From Rivularia sp. MS3 (GTDB lineage Bacteria > Cyanobacteriota > Cyanobacteriia > Cyanobacteriales > Nostocaceae), in NCBI GenBank assembly GCA_019192545.1, contig JAHCMI010000016.1, positions 1 through 64,000 of the forward strand: a stretch of 64,000 bases of DNA, written 5' to 3'. Below are positions 10,539 to 19,174 of this stretch, one piece after another; within the stretch, counting starts at the first letter, position 1, and each line of letters opens with the position of its first letter. Below the pieces are notes generated by a model. It ran no database searches, was not told the origin of the DNA, and saw only the letters and a program-made list of their open reading frames with translations. The translations under genes and the position numbers were made by a program.

Positions 10539-10754
10539 CTATTTATCCAATTCATCCATAATTTCAGAAACTGTACCACGAAAAACTTCCCCTTTTGCGT
10601 ATTCAAATTGTGCTTGAGCAATATTAACTGCTATTTCATCGCGGCGTTTTTCAACAAGTCGTTGTCGTACAACTTGAATGAGCGCTTCCTGTTCGCTTAG
10701 GGATAATGTTTCTATACTTTCCAAAACCTGGTTAAATCTAGAAAATTTTGCCAT
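10539..10754 (-). CDS. Small antitoxin-like protein without an adjacent toxin
   Basis: 71-residue, highly helical protein (LSLSEQEALIQVVRQRLVE followed by RRDEIAVNIAQ and a C-terminal RGTVSEIMDEL segment). It resembles a small cyanobacterial family usually found just before a RelE/ParE-type toxin gene and thought to be its antitoxin. Here the roughly 115 bases downstream on the minus strand, up to dapL, have no toxin frame, so the gene is an orphan or a remnant of a pair. The family assignment is from memory of sequence style and should be treated as moderate. Confidence 0.55.
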   Translation of the reverse strand: MAKFSRFNQVLESIETLSLSEQEALIQVVRQRLVEKRRDEIAVNIAQAQFEYAKGEVFRGTVSEIMDELDK

Positions 10755-10912
10755 TATCTCTGCCTATTTTCCCACATTTACATTGCAATTTTAACCCAAT
10801 CCCCAATCCCCCATTCCCGATTACCTACTTCAAATATGTAAGCACCGCTCCTTGAAACTCCATCGTTACAATCTGTAGGATAATCCCAGCAACAAAAGGA
10901 TTGAACTGAAAA

Positions 10913-11089
10913 ATGCCTACGGAAGAACAATTAAAATGTTTGTACACGATAACTTGTCAGTTAACTTTCGTGATGCTTCAGCCAATTCACCTTGTTTACT
11001 TAGACCAGCGCACGTTAAATTTATACATCTTAGCAGGCGAACAAGAAGATATCGAGTTTGAAGTAACTATTGATGGAGAGGTATTTTAA
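10913..11089 (+). CDS. DUF6888-like small protein
   Basis: A 58-residue frame that begins MPTEEQLKCLYTITCQLTF and contains QPIHLVYLDQRTLNLYILAGE, the pattern I associate with the cyanobacterial DUF6888 family. Its stop TAA (11087-11089) overlaps the ATG of the next gene (11089-11091), a translationally coupled arrangement. DUF6888 and DUF6887 genes usually occur as such a pair; their function is unknown. It is probably the first gene of a three-gene operon with the DUF6887 gene and the broken nucleotidyltransferase. No good ribosome site precedes the ATG. Confidence 0.7.
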   Translation: MPTEEQLKCLYTITCQLTFVMLQPIHLVYLDQRTLNLYILAGEQEDIEFEVTIDGEVF

Positions 11090-11292
11090 TGAATCCTATA
11101 AACTATACTCAAATGTCCGATAAGCAGTTAAAAAAGTATTTAGCTACCAATCGCAATGACAAAGCAGCGCTTCAAGTATATTTAAATCGCCGCCATCAAA
11201 ATTCAAATCCAATTATTGCAACTCTCAACGATTCCGATTTTGATGACAAAATTCTGGCTGCAATTCGCGATCGCATGAGCAAGAATGCCTAA
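11089..11292 (+). CDS. DUF6887-like small protein
   Basis: 67-residue protein of the form NPINYTQMSDKQLKKYLATN, then DKAALQVYLNRRH, and a C-terminal DFDDKILAAIRDRM segment, matching the cyanobacterial DUF6887 family as I know it. It overlaps the stop of the DUF6888-like gene by one base and its own 3' end overlaps the start of the nucleotidyltransferase by eight bases, so the three are very likely cotranscribed. Role unknown; the paired small-protein layout recalls toxin-antitoxin modules, but that is inference. Confidence 0.7.
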   Translation: MNPINYTQMSDKQLKKYLATNRNDKAALQVYLNRRHQNSNPIIATLNDSDFDDKILAAIRDRMSKNA

Positions 11293-11885
11293 TTCTCAAG
11301 CTTTAGAAAATGATTTACTCAAGGTAATTTTAGAAAAAGTGGCTAATTGGGCACAAGCACGCTCAGAAATTTTAGCATTGGCTTTAGTAGGTTCCCATGC
11401 CCGAGGTGAAGCAAAACCAGAATCCGATATTGATTTAATGTTCGTTACTTCTGATACAGAATTTTTTCGCCAAGATTGTGATTGGTTGCACGAAATCAGT
11501 TGGGAAAATATTAACTATAAAATTCTCAAATGGAATGACGCTCAATATGGTGTAGTTTGGTCTAGGCATGTATATTTAGCTAATTTAACCAACGAATTTA
11601 ACAAGGAACTCAAAATAGAATTTAGTTTTGGGTTACCTTCATGGGCATCTATTAATCCCATAGGACTTACGCAAACGACATATCTTGTTGTAGGGTGCTG
11701 TGACACTTTAACTAATTTTCAACGTAGTAATAATGTTTTTAGTGTCACGCACCACCTGAGTGTTGTGACAATTGCGTAAGTCCTGTCCCATTGATTCGGG
11801 AACATTTAAAGTAATTAAAGGCGGTTGTAAGATTATATACGACCCATACAGTTTTTTAACTAAATTGATATCTAAAATAGATTAA
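11285..11885 (+). pseudogene. Nucleotidyltransferase gene interrupted by a MITE
   Basis: The first 125 residues are a Pol-beta-like nucleotidyltransferase domain with the signature GSHARGEAKPESDIDL (GS at 36-37, D48 and D50 as metal ligands). After residue 125 the frame runs into a 125-bp inverted-repeat element and stops at 11777-11779 as a 164-residue chimera. Removing the element and one copy of its TCCCA duplication restores the frame at 11791 and adds 31 residues (beginning IDSGTFKVIKGGCK) to a stop at 11883-11885, giving a 156-residue ancestor. The active-site motif is intact, so the truncated product could still fold, but loss of the C-terminus probably inactivates it. The gene overlaps the DUF6887-like gene by eight bases. 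It could belong to the minimal-nucleotidyltransferase antitoxin or antibiotic adenylyltransferase relatives; I cannot say which. Confidence 0.8.
11661..11785. mobile_element. MITE with CAGGACTTACGCAA-type ends, inserted in a gene
   Basis: 125-bp element with 14-bp terminal inverted repeats that match at 13 positions (TAGGACTTACGCAA at the left end, TTGCGTAAGTCCTG at the right). It is flanked by direct repeats TCCCA at 11656-11660 and 11786-11790. The interior is also partly self-complementary (GTGACACT and AGTGTCAC). It encodes no transposase, so it must be moved in trans. A relative with the same ends is at 21065-21159. Confidence 0.85.
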
Positions 11886-11994
11886 ATTAAAGGATAATTC
11901 TAAAAGTAAAAGAAAATCCTAAATCTGTCTTGGACAGTTTGGGGGAAGAGTATCTTCCTCCGAACTTTCCGCAAAATCTAAAATCCTAAATCTA

Positions 11995-12489
11995 ATGACG
12001 CTTCCGAAGCCAGACATTGCCTACATACCCTGTCAGCAAGAGATTGTTGAAGCCATACTCGAACTAGCTCAAATCAACTCTAAAGATATTTTCTACGATT
12101 TGGGCAGTGGCGACGGGCGCATTTTGATTACTGCGGCAGAGAAATACGGAACTCGCGGTATAGGTATCGATATTGACCCCGTCAGAATTAAACAGGCTAG
12201 ACAAAAAGCTCTGAAAAGCTCTGTTGGTAAAAAAATAGAGTTTTATCAACAAAATTTATTTGACAGTAATTTCGCTGATGCAACAGTTATATTTATCTAC
12301 TTACTGCCTCATTTAAACTTAAGATTGCGTCCCCAATTATGGCAGCAGTTAAAACCAGGTACGCGAATCGTATCTCGCGACTTTGACATGGGAAACTGGG
12401 AACCATTAAAACAACTAAACCTCAAGGTGATAGAAGAGGGAGAAGAAGAACAAGTTACCTTATACTATTGGGAAATTGGGAATCAGTGA
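11995..12489 (+). CDS. Class I SAM-dependent methyltransferase
   Basis: 164-residue Rossmann-fold methyltransferase. Motif I is YDLGSGDGRI (D35 to R42) and the acidic end of strand 2 is GIGIDIDP near residue 60; an aromatic-rich IYLLPH motif follows at the usual post-IV position. The N-terminal PDIAYIPCQQEIVEAIL segment is typical of the short class that resembles the Dot1/KMT4 methyltransferase fold. The substrate cannot be told. The stop codon TGA (12487-12489) is provided by the first unit of a heptamer repeat array, so the present C-terminus may be a secondary one. Confidence 0.8.
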   Translation: MTLPKPDIAYIPCQQEIVEAILELAQINSKDIFYDLGSGDGRILITAAEKYGTRGIGIDIDPVRIKQARQKALKSSVGKKIEFYQQNLFDSNFADATVIFIYLLPHLNLRLRPQLWQQLKPGTRIVSRDFDMGNWEPLKQLNLKVIEEGEEEQVTLYYWEIGNQ

Positions 12490-12587
12490 ACAGTGAACAG
12501 TGAACAGTGAGCAGTGAGCAGTGAACAGTTAACAGTGAGCAGTAAGCAGTGAGCAGTGAACAGTTAACAGTTAACAGCGAACAGTTA
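12484..12587. repeat. Heptamer STRR array (CAGTGAA / CAGTTAA variants)
   Basis: About fifteen contiguous heptamers with variants CAGTGAA, CAGTGAG, CAGTTAA, CAGTAAG and CAGCGAA. The array starts within the last sense codon of the methyltransferase gene and supplies its stop. Confidence 0.9.
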
Positions 12588-12604
12588 TCAAGTTTTAATT
12601 ATGT

Positions 12605-12726
12605 AAGTCGGCACAAATAAACCGGGGGCATGTTAAAGGATGTAAAGTTTATTCAAAACCTTATTCTTATTGCCTATTGCCTATTGCCTATTCCCTTGTC
12701 CTAATTATTATTTTTTACGCCGACTT
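12605..12726. repeat. Inverted-repeat element with AAGTCGGC ends and internal TTGCCTA heptamers
   Basis: AAGTCGGC (12605-12612) and GCCGACTT (12719-12726) bound a 122-bp non-coding segment whose edges also match in their AT-rich flanks. Inside are three TTGCCTA heptamers (12670-12690). It may be a MITE-like element, but no target duplication is evident. Confidence 0.45.
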
Positions 12727-12805
12727 ATTTATGCATTGTCCGTTGATAATTGATAAACCGCACCAACAGAGGTGATAATTGATAGATTGTTCATTGATAT
12801 TAAAA

Positions 12806-13054
12806 ATGTCTATTTCAAAAACCGAGGCAAGACAACTTTTAGAAAGAATGATTTTTGAAGAAACTCATCCTCAAGACTGGGTAGAAGATGTTTGGGGATT
12901 AAGCCCATTTTTAGGAGATAGCGCTGCTAAGTTATATGAGGTTTTTGAGGCATTGATTGAATGTTGTCCCGAAGCACAATTAGAAAATTTATTACAAAGC
13001 TATTATCAAGAAAAATTGATGATGAATGAACCTCTTTCCCAGGAAGATAATTGA
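12806..13054 (+). CDS. Small conserved-looking protein of unknown function
   Basis: 82-residue acidic, helical protein starting MSISKTEARQLLERMIFEE and containing HPQDWVEDVWGLSPFLG. I do not recognise the family. I use the ATG at 12806 rather than a TTG nine codons upstream, since the upstream codons look like spacer. It lies 43 bases before the tautomerase-like gene on the same strand, and the two could form a small operon. Confidence 0.6.
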   Translation: MSISKTEARQLLERMIFEETHPQDWVEDVWGLSPFLGDSAAKLYEVFEALIECCPEAQLENLLQSYYQEKLMMNEPLSQEDN

Positions 13055-13097
13055 AATATAAATGCACTTAGTATTAATGCCAGTAAATAATTGAACT

Positions 13098-13469
13098 ATG
13101 CCCCAAACTAAAATTTTCGGTATCCAAGAATATTTAAATCCAATTAAAAATCAACTAAGTGTAGTGATTCACAGTTGCTTTGTTGATGTACTGCAATATC
13201 CTCCCGATAAGCGTTTTCATCGCTTCTTTGCAATGGATAAATCAGATTTTATCTTTCCACCGGATAAAAGCCAAAGCTATCTAATTATTGAAATTAGCAT
13301 GTTTGAAGGGCGTTCGGTTGAAGTCAAAAAAAACTTAATCCGCTTACTTCTTAAACGTATTAATGAAAAGTTTCGCATTTCTTACAACGATATCGAAATT
13401 ACTATTTTTGAAACACCAAGATATAACTGGGGCTTGAAAGGTGTTTGCGGTGATGAGTTAGATGTGTAA
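13098..13469 (+). CDS. Tautomerase-family protein
   Basis: 123-residue protein resembling the tautomerase superfamily members with an extended N-terminus. The core SYLIIEISMFEGRSVEVKKN, followed by a helix and NDIEITIFETPRYNWGLKG, is the beta-alpha-beta pattern of that family. The catalytic N-terminal proline is at position 2 after the initiator Met (MPQTK), as required if Met is removed. The physiological substrate is unknown. It follows a small unknown gene by 43 bases. Confidence 0.72.
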   Translation: MPQTKIFGIQEYLNPIKNQLSVVIHSCFVDVLQYPPDKRFHRFFAMDKSDFIFPPDKSQSYLIIEISMFEGRSVEVKKNLIRLLLKRINEKFRISYNDIEITIFETPRYNWGLKGVCGDELDV

Positions 13470-13663
13470 ATTAGATGTATTAGGCTCTACATACAATTAG
13501 GCGAGGGTTTAATAATCGTAGGTTTTATTTTTATTAACGTCAATTTAACCGAAATAGCTTATGAAAACTTAACTTATTTTAATCAAAAAAAAATCTATTT
13601 AATCCTGGCTATTATAACTGTCTAAAGTAACAATGATTGACCGTACAGCTTTTTAGTTAGTGT

Positions 13664-13885
13664 ATGACTCAGCATAAATTTTTAGATAGACGTTTACAAG
13701 AATATAATGCAATTTTAACTACAGCATTACAAAATTTGGCTACTTCGTTACCGACCGAAAACTGCTCTCACCAAAGTAAACTGATAAAGATAATGCTGGA
13801 AATATTATCGGAAGTAAATCTTAGGAATGAACAATTTGTAGCTGCAATCGAAGAAGATATTAAAAACTCACTTCTATTAGACTAA
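13664..13885 (+). CDS. Small hypothetical protein
   Basis: 73-residue, mostly helical protein (MTQHKFLDRRLQEYNAIL and a C-terminal NEQFVAAIEEDIKNSLLLD). No family recognised. Its last nine bases overlap the 3' end of the convergent coiled-coil gene. The coding case rests on the clean ATG and amphipathic helices, so confidence is modest. Confidence 0.5.
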   Translation: MTQHKFLDRRLQEYNAILTTALQNLATSLPTENCSHQSKLIKIMLEILSEVNLRNEQFVAAIEEDIKNSLLLD

Positions 13886-14734
13886 AACGTTCATAATGTA
13901 GTCAATTAGATAGTCTAAATAACCTTTTAATTCTTCAACTGCTTTATCTGAAATCGCGCCATCTTTTTGCCAATAGTTGATATATTTACTTTTGATTAGC
14001 TCGAATGCTCTTAAATATATTTCTACCGGTGGCTCGTAATGGCTGACTACTCCTTTGTAAAGTAAGCGAGGTTCAATTTCATTTTCCATGCAGCTACCGA
14101 TCAATTTCAGATATTTGCTGATAACACGACGAAATTCTTCTATATGAGGATGCTCTTGAGTTAATAATTCCCGTGCGACTGTCTGCGCTAATTCAATTCT
14201 ATTGGCTAATAACCATCTTCCTCCTTCTATACATCCAGCCCTTTGTGATTCTAACTCGGGAAGCGATGCTGTTAATTCTCGCTCGATACATTCTAACGAA
14301 TAACGCAGCTTGTTTTGACGTTCTTGTATATCTTTGAGACTAATTACTCCACCGTTATGCAGTTTTTTGTCTTCTAACTCTTTTAATAAAATTTCTACCG
14401 TTGGTTTAATAATTTGAGTTAGCACACCTATCTGTTTTTGAATTGCCTCCGAAACTTCATGATGTACTTCATCATTGGCCATTTTTTCTAAACGATTGCT
14501 GGTACTTTCTTCTAACAAGTCAAGCTGTCGTTGCAAAGAGGAGATCATCTTTTCTTGAGATGATACTCTTTGGGATGAATTTCTGTATAACTTTTGCTCT
14601 AAATCTTCTACTCTTCTTTGCATTTTTCTCATAAGAGATGCATTTACCCAAGGGCTGAAAATAAACCCTGTAAAATCGTGCAAAGTTTTCCCCATTTTTT
14701 CTATAACTCCGTCGTTATTAACTTTCTGAGCCAT
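13877..14734 (-). CDS. Coiled-coil protein of unknown function
   Basis: 285-residue soluble protein. Residues about 35-90 form a heptad-rich coiled coil, followed by helical segments (GVISLKDIQERQNKLRYSLE and beyond) to the C-terminus. The N-terminal GKTLHDFTGFIFSPWVNASL stretch is hydrophobic and could contact a membrane or partner. No enzymatic motif is visible. It is a single gene with an 842-bp upstream gap. Its 3' end overlaps the convergent small gene by nine bases. Confidence 0.65.
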   Translation of the reverse strand: MAQKVNNDGVIEKMGKTLHDFTGFIFSPWVNASLMRKMQRRVEDLEQKLYRNSSQRVSSQEKMISSLQRQLDLLEESTSNRLEKMANDEVHHEVSEAIQKQIGVLTQIIKPTVEILLKELEDKKLHNGGVISLKDIQERQNKLRYSLECIERELTASLPELESQRAGCIEGGRWLLANRIELAQTVARELLTQEHPHIEEFRRVISKYLKLIGSCMENEIEPRLLYKGVVSHYEPPVEIYLRAFELIKSKYINYWQKDGAISDKAVEELKGYLDYLIDYIMNVLV

Positions 14735-15576
14735 GCTATTTATCCCTAAAATTCATTTGTATAAGAGTTTTGAACTTGATTAGATAGATTTTTAATCTGT
14801 TTTCGAGAGACTTAAGTCACCGTTACTCCACCGTGCAACGACGGAAGGGTTTTAGCAGCAATTGTCTTTCATAGGTTAAAAACTATTACTTTACCTTCCC
14901 AATAAAAAGTTGTATGAGAGTATCAATTTGTTTTGAACTTGCTGAAAAACTGTACGTATTTAAAATATATTTACCTTCTCTATTTTGACAGCCAATAGTT
15001 ACTCCAAGCAATAACCAGCTTCAAAGCAGTGAAGTTATTTTCAAACTACTTTGTTATCATGGTTAATCTAGTAAATTATCCTGTAAATACGTTAAATCCA
15101 GCCGATAACTTTTATAAAGTGCAACCATACGGTTACTAAATGAATATTTCTTATGTTTATAACGTCTATTCTAGCAATTTAATTGTTGAACAAGATTTAA
15201 ATATACGTAATTTTAGTTGTCGGCTTGATTATTAAACTAAATCTTCGCATTTTTCAAAATTTTGATTTACTAAACTCTTCTAAAAATTTTATCAAAACTT
15301 GTCGATATTTAATTGCAAATATTACTCTAGATAGATGTATAAATAAATAATAAATGATACTTGATAGAGATTTTATTAAATAGACTTTCAATTCATAAAG
15401 ATTATTTAAATTCCCTGCGATTAGATTGGGGTATTAGTAGGTAAAACCGTACTAGAGTATTAGCGTTTTCTACACAAAAATCATAGTCACGGTAGATACA
15501 ATCAATATATAGCTTGAGTAATGCTGTTATTAATTTACAAATACAATTAGAACGCGGCATACTTTAGGAGAAAAAT
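14735..15576. other. Long divergent intergenic region
   Basis: 842 bp without a convincing gene between the coiled-coil gene and htpX. AT-rich; no STRR array. A ribosome site AGGAG at 15566-15570 belongs to htpX. Promoters of both neighbours are expected here, but I cannot place them with confidence. Confidence 0.5.
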
Positions 15577-16443
15577 ATGAACAATCAGTTAAAAACAGCT
15601 GCTTTGCTAGCCGCCTTGAGCGCTCTTTTAATAGGTATTAGTTATTGGGCAATCGGTGGTAGTGCAGGTTTAATAATAGGTATTGGCATTGCAGCAGTTA
15701 CTAATCTTGTGTCTTGGTATCAATCGGATAAAATTGCTTTAACGGCTTATCGGGCACAGCCAGTTTCGCCGAGCGATGCACCAGGGCTTTATCGCATGGT
15801 TGAAAAACTATCAGCTAAAGCAAATATTCCCACACCAAGACTGTATATAGTTCCCGGTGCCAATGCCAATGCTTTCGCTACCGGAAGAGACCCCGAAAAT
15901 GCAGCCGTGGCGGTTACCGAAGGGATTTTAAACATCCTCCCAGAGGAAGAACTTGAAGCAGTAATCGCTCATGAATTGACTCATATAATCAATCGCGATA
16001 CTTTAACTCAAGCTGTTAGTGCCACCATCGCAGGTGCAATTTCCTTTTTGGCACAAATGGTAAGTTACAGTTTGTGGTTTGGGGGAAATTCGCGAGACGG
16101 TAACAGGAATGCCAATCCTTTAGGAATGTTACTAACAGTTACTTTGGCTCCTTTTGCTGCCAGCGTGATTCAGTTAGCAATTTCCCGCACCCGAGAATTT
16201 TCCGCCGATGCTGGTGCTGCTAAATTAACTGGTAATCCTCGTGCTTTAGCTCAAGCTTTGCAAAGGCTAGATGCTACAGCCAGACAAATGCCCATGCAGG
16301 CAAATCCGGCTTTTGAACCTTTGTTAATTATCAATCCCTTGAGCGGTAAATTTTTAGGTAATTTATTTAGAACCCATCCCAGCACTGAAGACAGAATTGA
16401 AGCATTACTAAAGATAGAACAACAATTGCTGACATCAGTGTGA
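15577..16443 (+). CDS. htpX: HtpX-like M48 zinc metalloprotease
   Basis: 288-residue membrane protease of family M48B, acting in quality control of membrane proteins. The zinc motif HELTH is at 132-136, with the third-ligand region SRTREFSADAGAAKLTG around 207-223. Hydrophobic segments lie at about 8-45 (two N-terminal helices) and around 147-170 and 187-200. Length and layout match bacterial HtpX (about 285-295). AGGAG precedes the ATG by seven bases. Single-gene unit with its own long upstream region. Confidence 0.93.
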   Translation: MNNQLKTAALLAALSALLIGISYWAIGGSAGLIIGIGIAAVTNLVSWYQSDKIALTAYRAQPVSPSDAPGLYRMVEKLSAKANIPTPRLYIVPGANANAFATGRDPENAAVAVTEGILNILPEEELEAVIAHELTHIINRDTLTQAVSATIAGAISFLAQMVSYSLWFGGNSRDGNRNANPLGMLLTVTLAPFAASVIQLAISRTREFSADAGAAKLTGNPRALAQALQRLDATARQMPMQANPAFEPLLIINPLSGKFLGNLFRTHPSTEDRIEALLKIEQQLLTSV

Positions 16444-16641
16444 ATGCGAAAATTGCAGAACAATAGAGAATAGTTATCAATCGGTTTCGATACGGTGGAT
16501 TGCGAACTAATAAATCATCAATAAATTGTCATTTAGTTCTAATTCATGTATCCTGAGCCATTGGAAACCGTTCCTACTTCAATTTTCACCTCTGATAATT
16601 CATAATTCATAATTTTCTAATCCTTAACAGTATCTAGAATC

Positions 16642-17040
16642 ATGACAGATAAAAACGTACAGCCCGAAGTAACAGTAGAAATTAGTCCTCAAACCACCGA
16701 AATGGTAGAAAGCCAAATGCCTGGTGAAACCAAAGAGGTTAAAGATGAAACCGCAGCTTTGATTGAAGCTATCAAAAGACGCGCTCAGGTAGAAGCACAG
16801 TCTGCCGGTACCCTTACCCGCGAAACTTACTTGAGTGCAGTACGTCAAGCCCGAGAAACAATCGAACAAAACCAGCTAATCGAACGCGCTCGGATTGAAA
16901 ATGCTTTCGAGATGGTGCAAAATGAAGCAACAAAAAACTTTGAATCGATTATTGCAGAAGTTCAAGAACTTGGCGATCGACTGCAAGCCGCAGCGCAAGC
17001 AGCTTGGGATGTACTAACAGCACCTCGTCCTAAACCTTAA
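16642..17040 (+). CDS. Helical protein of unknown function upstream of aspS
   Basis: 132-residue acidic protein. The first 40 residues are Glu/Thr-rich and probably disordered; residues about 40-125 form long helices with heptad character (ETYLSAVRQARETIEQ, then FESIIAEVQELGDRLQ). No signal peptide, membrane segment or recognised domain. It lies 275 bases before aspS in the same direction, with two heptamer repeat arrays in between, so cotranscription is uncertain. Confidence 0.65.
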   Translation: MTDKNVQPEVTVEISPQTTEMVESQMPGETKEVKDETAALIEAIKRRAQVEAQSAGTLTRETYLSAVRQARETIEQNQLIERARIENAFEMVQNEATKNFESIIAEVQELGDRLQAAAQAAWDVLTAPRPKP

Positions 17041-17117
17041 TATTAACAATCAACTGATTTTTTCCAGGCGTTGCATTCTTTGCAGCGTCTTTATTATTTT
17101 GGGGCAACCATAGAGGA

Positions 17118-17237
17118 AGTAGTAAGTAGTGAGTAGCGAGTAGCAAGTAGAAAGTAGCGATAAGGGTTTAAGGTTAATTTACCTGCACCAATGCCCAATT
17201 ACCAATTACCAATGCCCGATACCCAATACCCAATAAC
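17118..17237. repeat. Two heptamer STRR arrays upstream of aspS
   Basis: 17118-17160 holds AGTAGYR-type heptamers (GTAGTAA, GTAGTGA, GTAGCGA, GTAGCAA, GTAGAAA). 17188-17237 holds CCAATTA/CCAATGC/CCCGATA heptamers. Both are contiguous head-to-tail repeats. Confidence 0.85.
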
Positions 17238-17314
17238 TAGCCGCGAACTCATATAATATTAAAGTTTTCAAAAAAACTTGAAAATCCCTGCTCGAATACC
17301 AAGAAGTAATACTT

Positions 17315-19102
17315 ATGCGAACTTACTATTGCGGCGAAATCCGTTCATCTAATATTGGAGAAACTGTCACATTATATGGATGGGTTGACCGTCGCCGCGA
17401 TCATGGGGGTGTGATATTTTTAGACTTACGCGATCGCACTGGCATTGTCCAAATCGTTAGCGATCCACAACGGACTCCAGATTCTTACGAACAAGCAAAT
17501 GCCCTACGTAATGAGTATGTTGTCAAAGTCACGGGGCGAGTATCGCAACGTCCGGATGATTCTCTTAATCCCCGCTTGCCTACCGGTGAAGTCGAGATTT
17601 ATATTGATAAGATTGAACTTTTGAATGCAGTGCGATCGCAACTACCATTCCAAGTTTCTACTGCCGACACGGAACCGGTGCGGGAAGATTTACGTTTAAA
17701 ATATCGGTATTTAGATTTGCGTCGAGAACGCATGGCTCGTAACCTACAGTTACGACATCAAGTTGTCAAAGCTATCCGCCGCTACCTTGAAGATGAAGAA
17801 AACTTTATTGAAGTCGAAACTCCTATATTGACTCGTTCAACTCCTGAAGGCGCAAGGGATTTTCTGTTACCAAGTCGTGTAAATGCTGGCGATTGGTTTG
17901 CCTTACCTCAGTCGCCGCAGCTATTTAAACAAATTCTCATGGTATCGGGTACGGATCGATATTACCAAATTGCCCGTTGTTTCCGCGATGAAGATTTGCG
18001 CGCTGATAGACAACCAGAATTTACTCAATTGGATATGGAGATGAGCTTCATGTCTGTTGAGGAGATTATTGCCCTCAATGAAAAGTTGGTTTGTCATGTG
18101 TTCAAAGCTGTTAAAAATATCGATTTACCAACGCCTTTCCCGCGTCTTACCTACAATGAAGCGATGGAGCGGTACGGCAGCGATAAACCAGATACACGCT
18201 ACGGCTTAGAATTAGTTAATGTCTCGGATTTACTTAAAGACTGCGGTTTTAAAGTATTCCGCGATGCTGTCGCCAAAGGTGGTATTATCAAAATTCTTCC
18301 CATACCGAAGGGCGATACCATTTCTAATGTTCGTATTAAGCCAGGTGGCGACATCTTTAAGGAAGCTAGCGAAGCAGGTGCCAAAGGTTTAGCTTATATC
18401 CGCGTCAAAGAAAACGGAGAAATTGACACTATAGGTGCAATTAAAGACAACTTGAGCGACGAACAAAAACAGGAAATTTTGCAGCGTACCGATGCAAAAC
18501 CCGGACATTTACTACTGTTCGCTGCTGCTGATTCTAATACAGTTAATAAAACTTTAGATAGACTGCGTCAATTTGTAGCTAAAGAATTTAAATTGATTGA
18601 ACCAGATAAAGTTAATTTACTCTGGATTACAGATTTCCCTATGTTTGAATGGAATGCAGATCAAAAACGTCTTGAAGCATTGCATCACCCATTCACCGCA
18701 CCCCATCCCGATGATTTAGAAGATTTAAAAACCGCTCGCGCCCAAGCTTACGACTTGGTATTTAACGGCTTTGAAATTGGCGGCGGTAGTTTGCGAATTT
18801 ATCAGCGAGAAGTTCAAGAACAAGTATTTGAAACAATCGGCTTATCACCTGATGAAGCATACAATAAATTCGGCTTTTTGTTAGAAGCTTTTGAATATGG
18901 GACTCCTCCCCACGGTGGCATAGCCTACGGTTTGGATCGATTGGTTATGCTATTAGCAGGGGAAGAATCAATTCGAGATGTAATTGCTTTTCCTAAAACT
19001 CAACAAGCTAGTTGCTTGCTAACAGATGCACCTTCTAGTGTGGATGCTATGCAATTAAAAGAATTGCATGTTGCTTCCACATACAAGCCAAAATCAAAAT
19101 AA
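17315..19102 (+). CDS. aspS: Aspartyl-tRNA synthetase
   Basis: 595-residue class II aminoacyl-tRNA synthetase that charges tRNA-Asp in the cytosol. The N-terminal OB-fold anticodon-binding domain (about 1-105), motif 2 ([18 protein letters not shown]), the bacterial GAD insertion (about 280-420) and motif 3 ([16 protein letters not shown]) are in order and the length is standard for the bacterial type. Such enzymes in many cyanobacteria also charge tRNA-Asn (non-discriminating); that cannot be settled here. A strong terminator follows. Confidence 0.97.
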   Translation: MRTYYCGEIRSSNIGETVTLYGWVDRRRDHGGVIFLDLRDRTGIVQIVSDPQRTPDSYEQANALRNEYVVKVTGRVSQRPDDSLNPRLPTGEVEIYIDKIELLNAVRSQLPFQVSTADTEPVREDLRLKYRYLDLRRERMARNLQLRHQVVKAIRRYLEDEENFIEVETPILTRSTPEGARDFLLPSRVNAGDWFALPQSPQLFKQILMVSGTDRYYQIARCFRDEDLRADRQPEFTQLDMEMSFMSVEEIIALNEKLVCHVFKAVKNIDLPTPFPRLTYNEAMERYGSDKPDTRYGLELVNVSDLLKDCGFKVFRDAVAKGGIIKILPIPKGDTISNVRIKPGGDIFKEASEAGAKGLAYIRVKENGEIDTIGAIKDNLSDEQKQEILQRTDAKPGHLLLFAAADSNTVNKTLDRLRQFVAKEFKLIEPDKVNLLWITDFPMFEWNADQKRLEALHHPFTAPHPDDLEDLKTARAQAYDLVFNGFEIGGGSLRIYQREVQEQVFETIGLSPDEAYNKFGFLLEAFEYGTPPHGGIAYGLDRLVMLLAGEESIRDVIAFPKTQQASCLLTDAPSSVDAMQLKELHVASTYKPKSK

Positions 19103-19146
19103 TATTTGGTAGTTGCAAACTTTATTGGCGAGGAGTAATCTTCTCC

Positions 19147-19174
19147 GGGGGAACTAAAACCCCCCTCTTTTTTT
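19147..19174 (+). terminator. Rho-independent terminator of aspS
   Basis: GGGGG (19147-19151) pairs with CCCCC (19160-19165 region) around AACTAAAA, followed directly by TCTTTTTTT. It lies 45 bases after the aspS stop. Confidence 0.85.

Noticed and set aside
10415-10621. Minus-strand frame as the missing toxin of the antitoxin-like gene
   Set aside because: It overlaps the antitoxin frame almost fully and has no RelE/ParE features; most likely a shadow.
12484-12587. Heptamer array considered as CRISPR or replication iterons
   Set aside because: Seven-base units without spacers; no replication gene beside it. It matches the STRR class of Nostocales.
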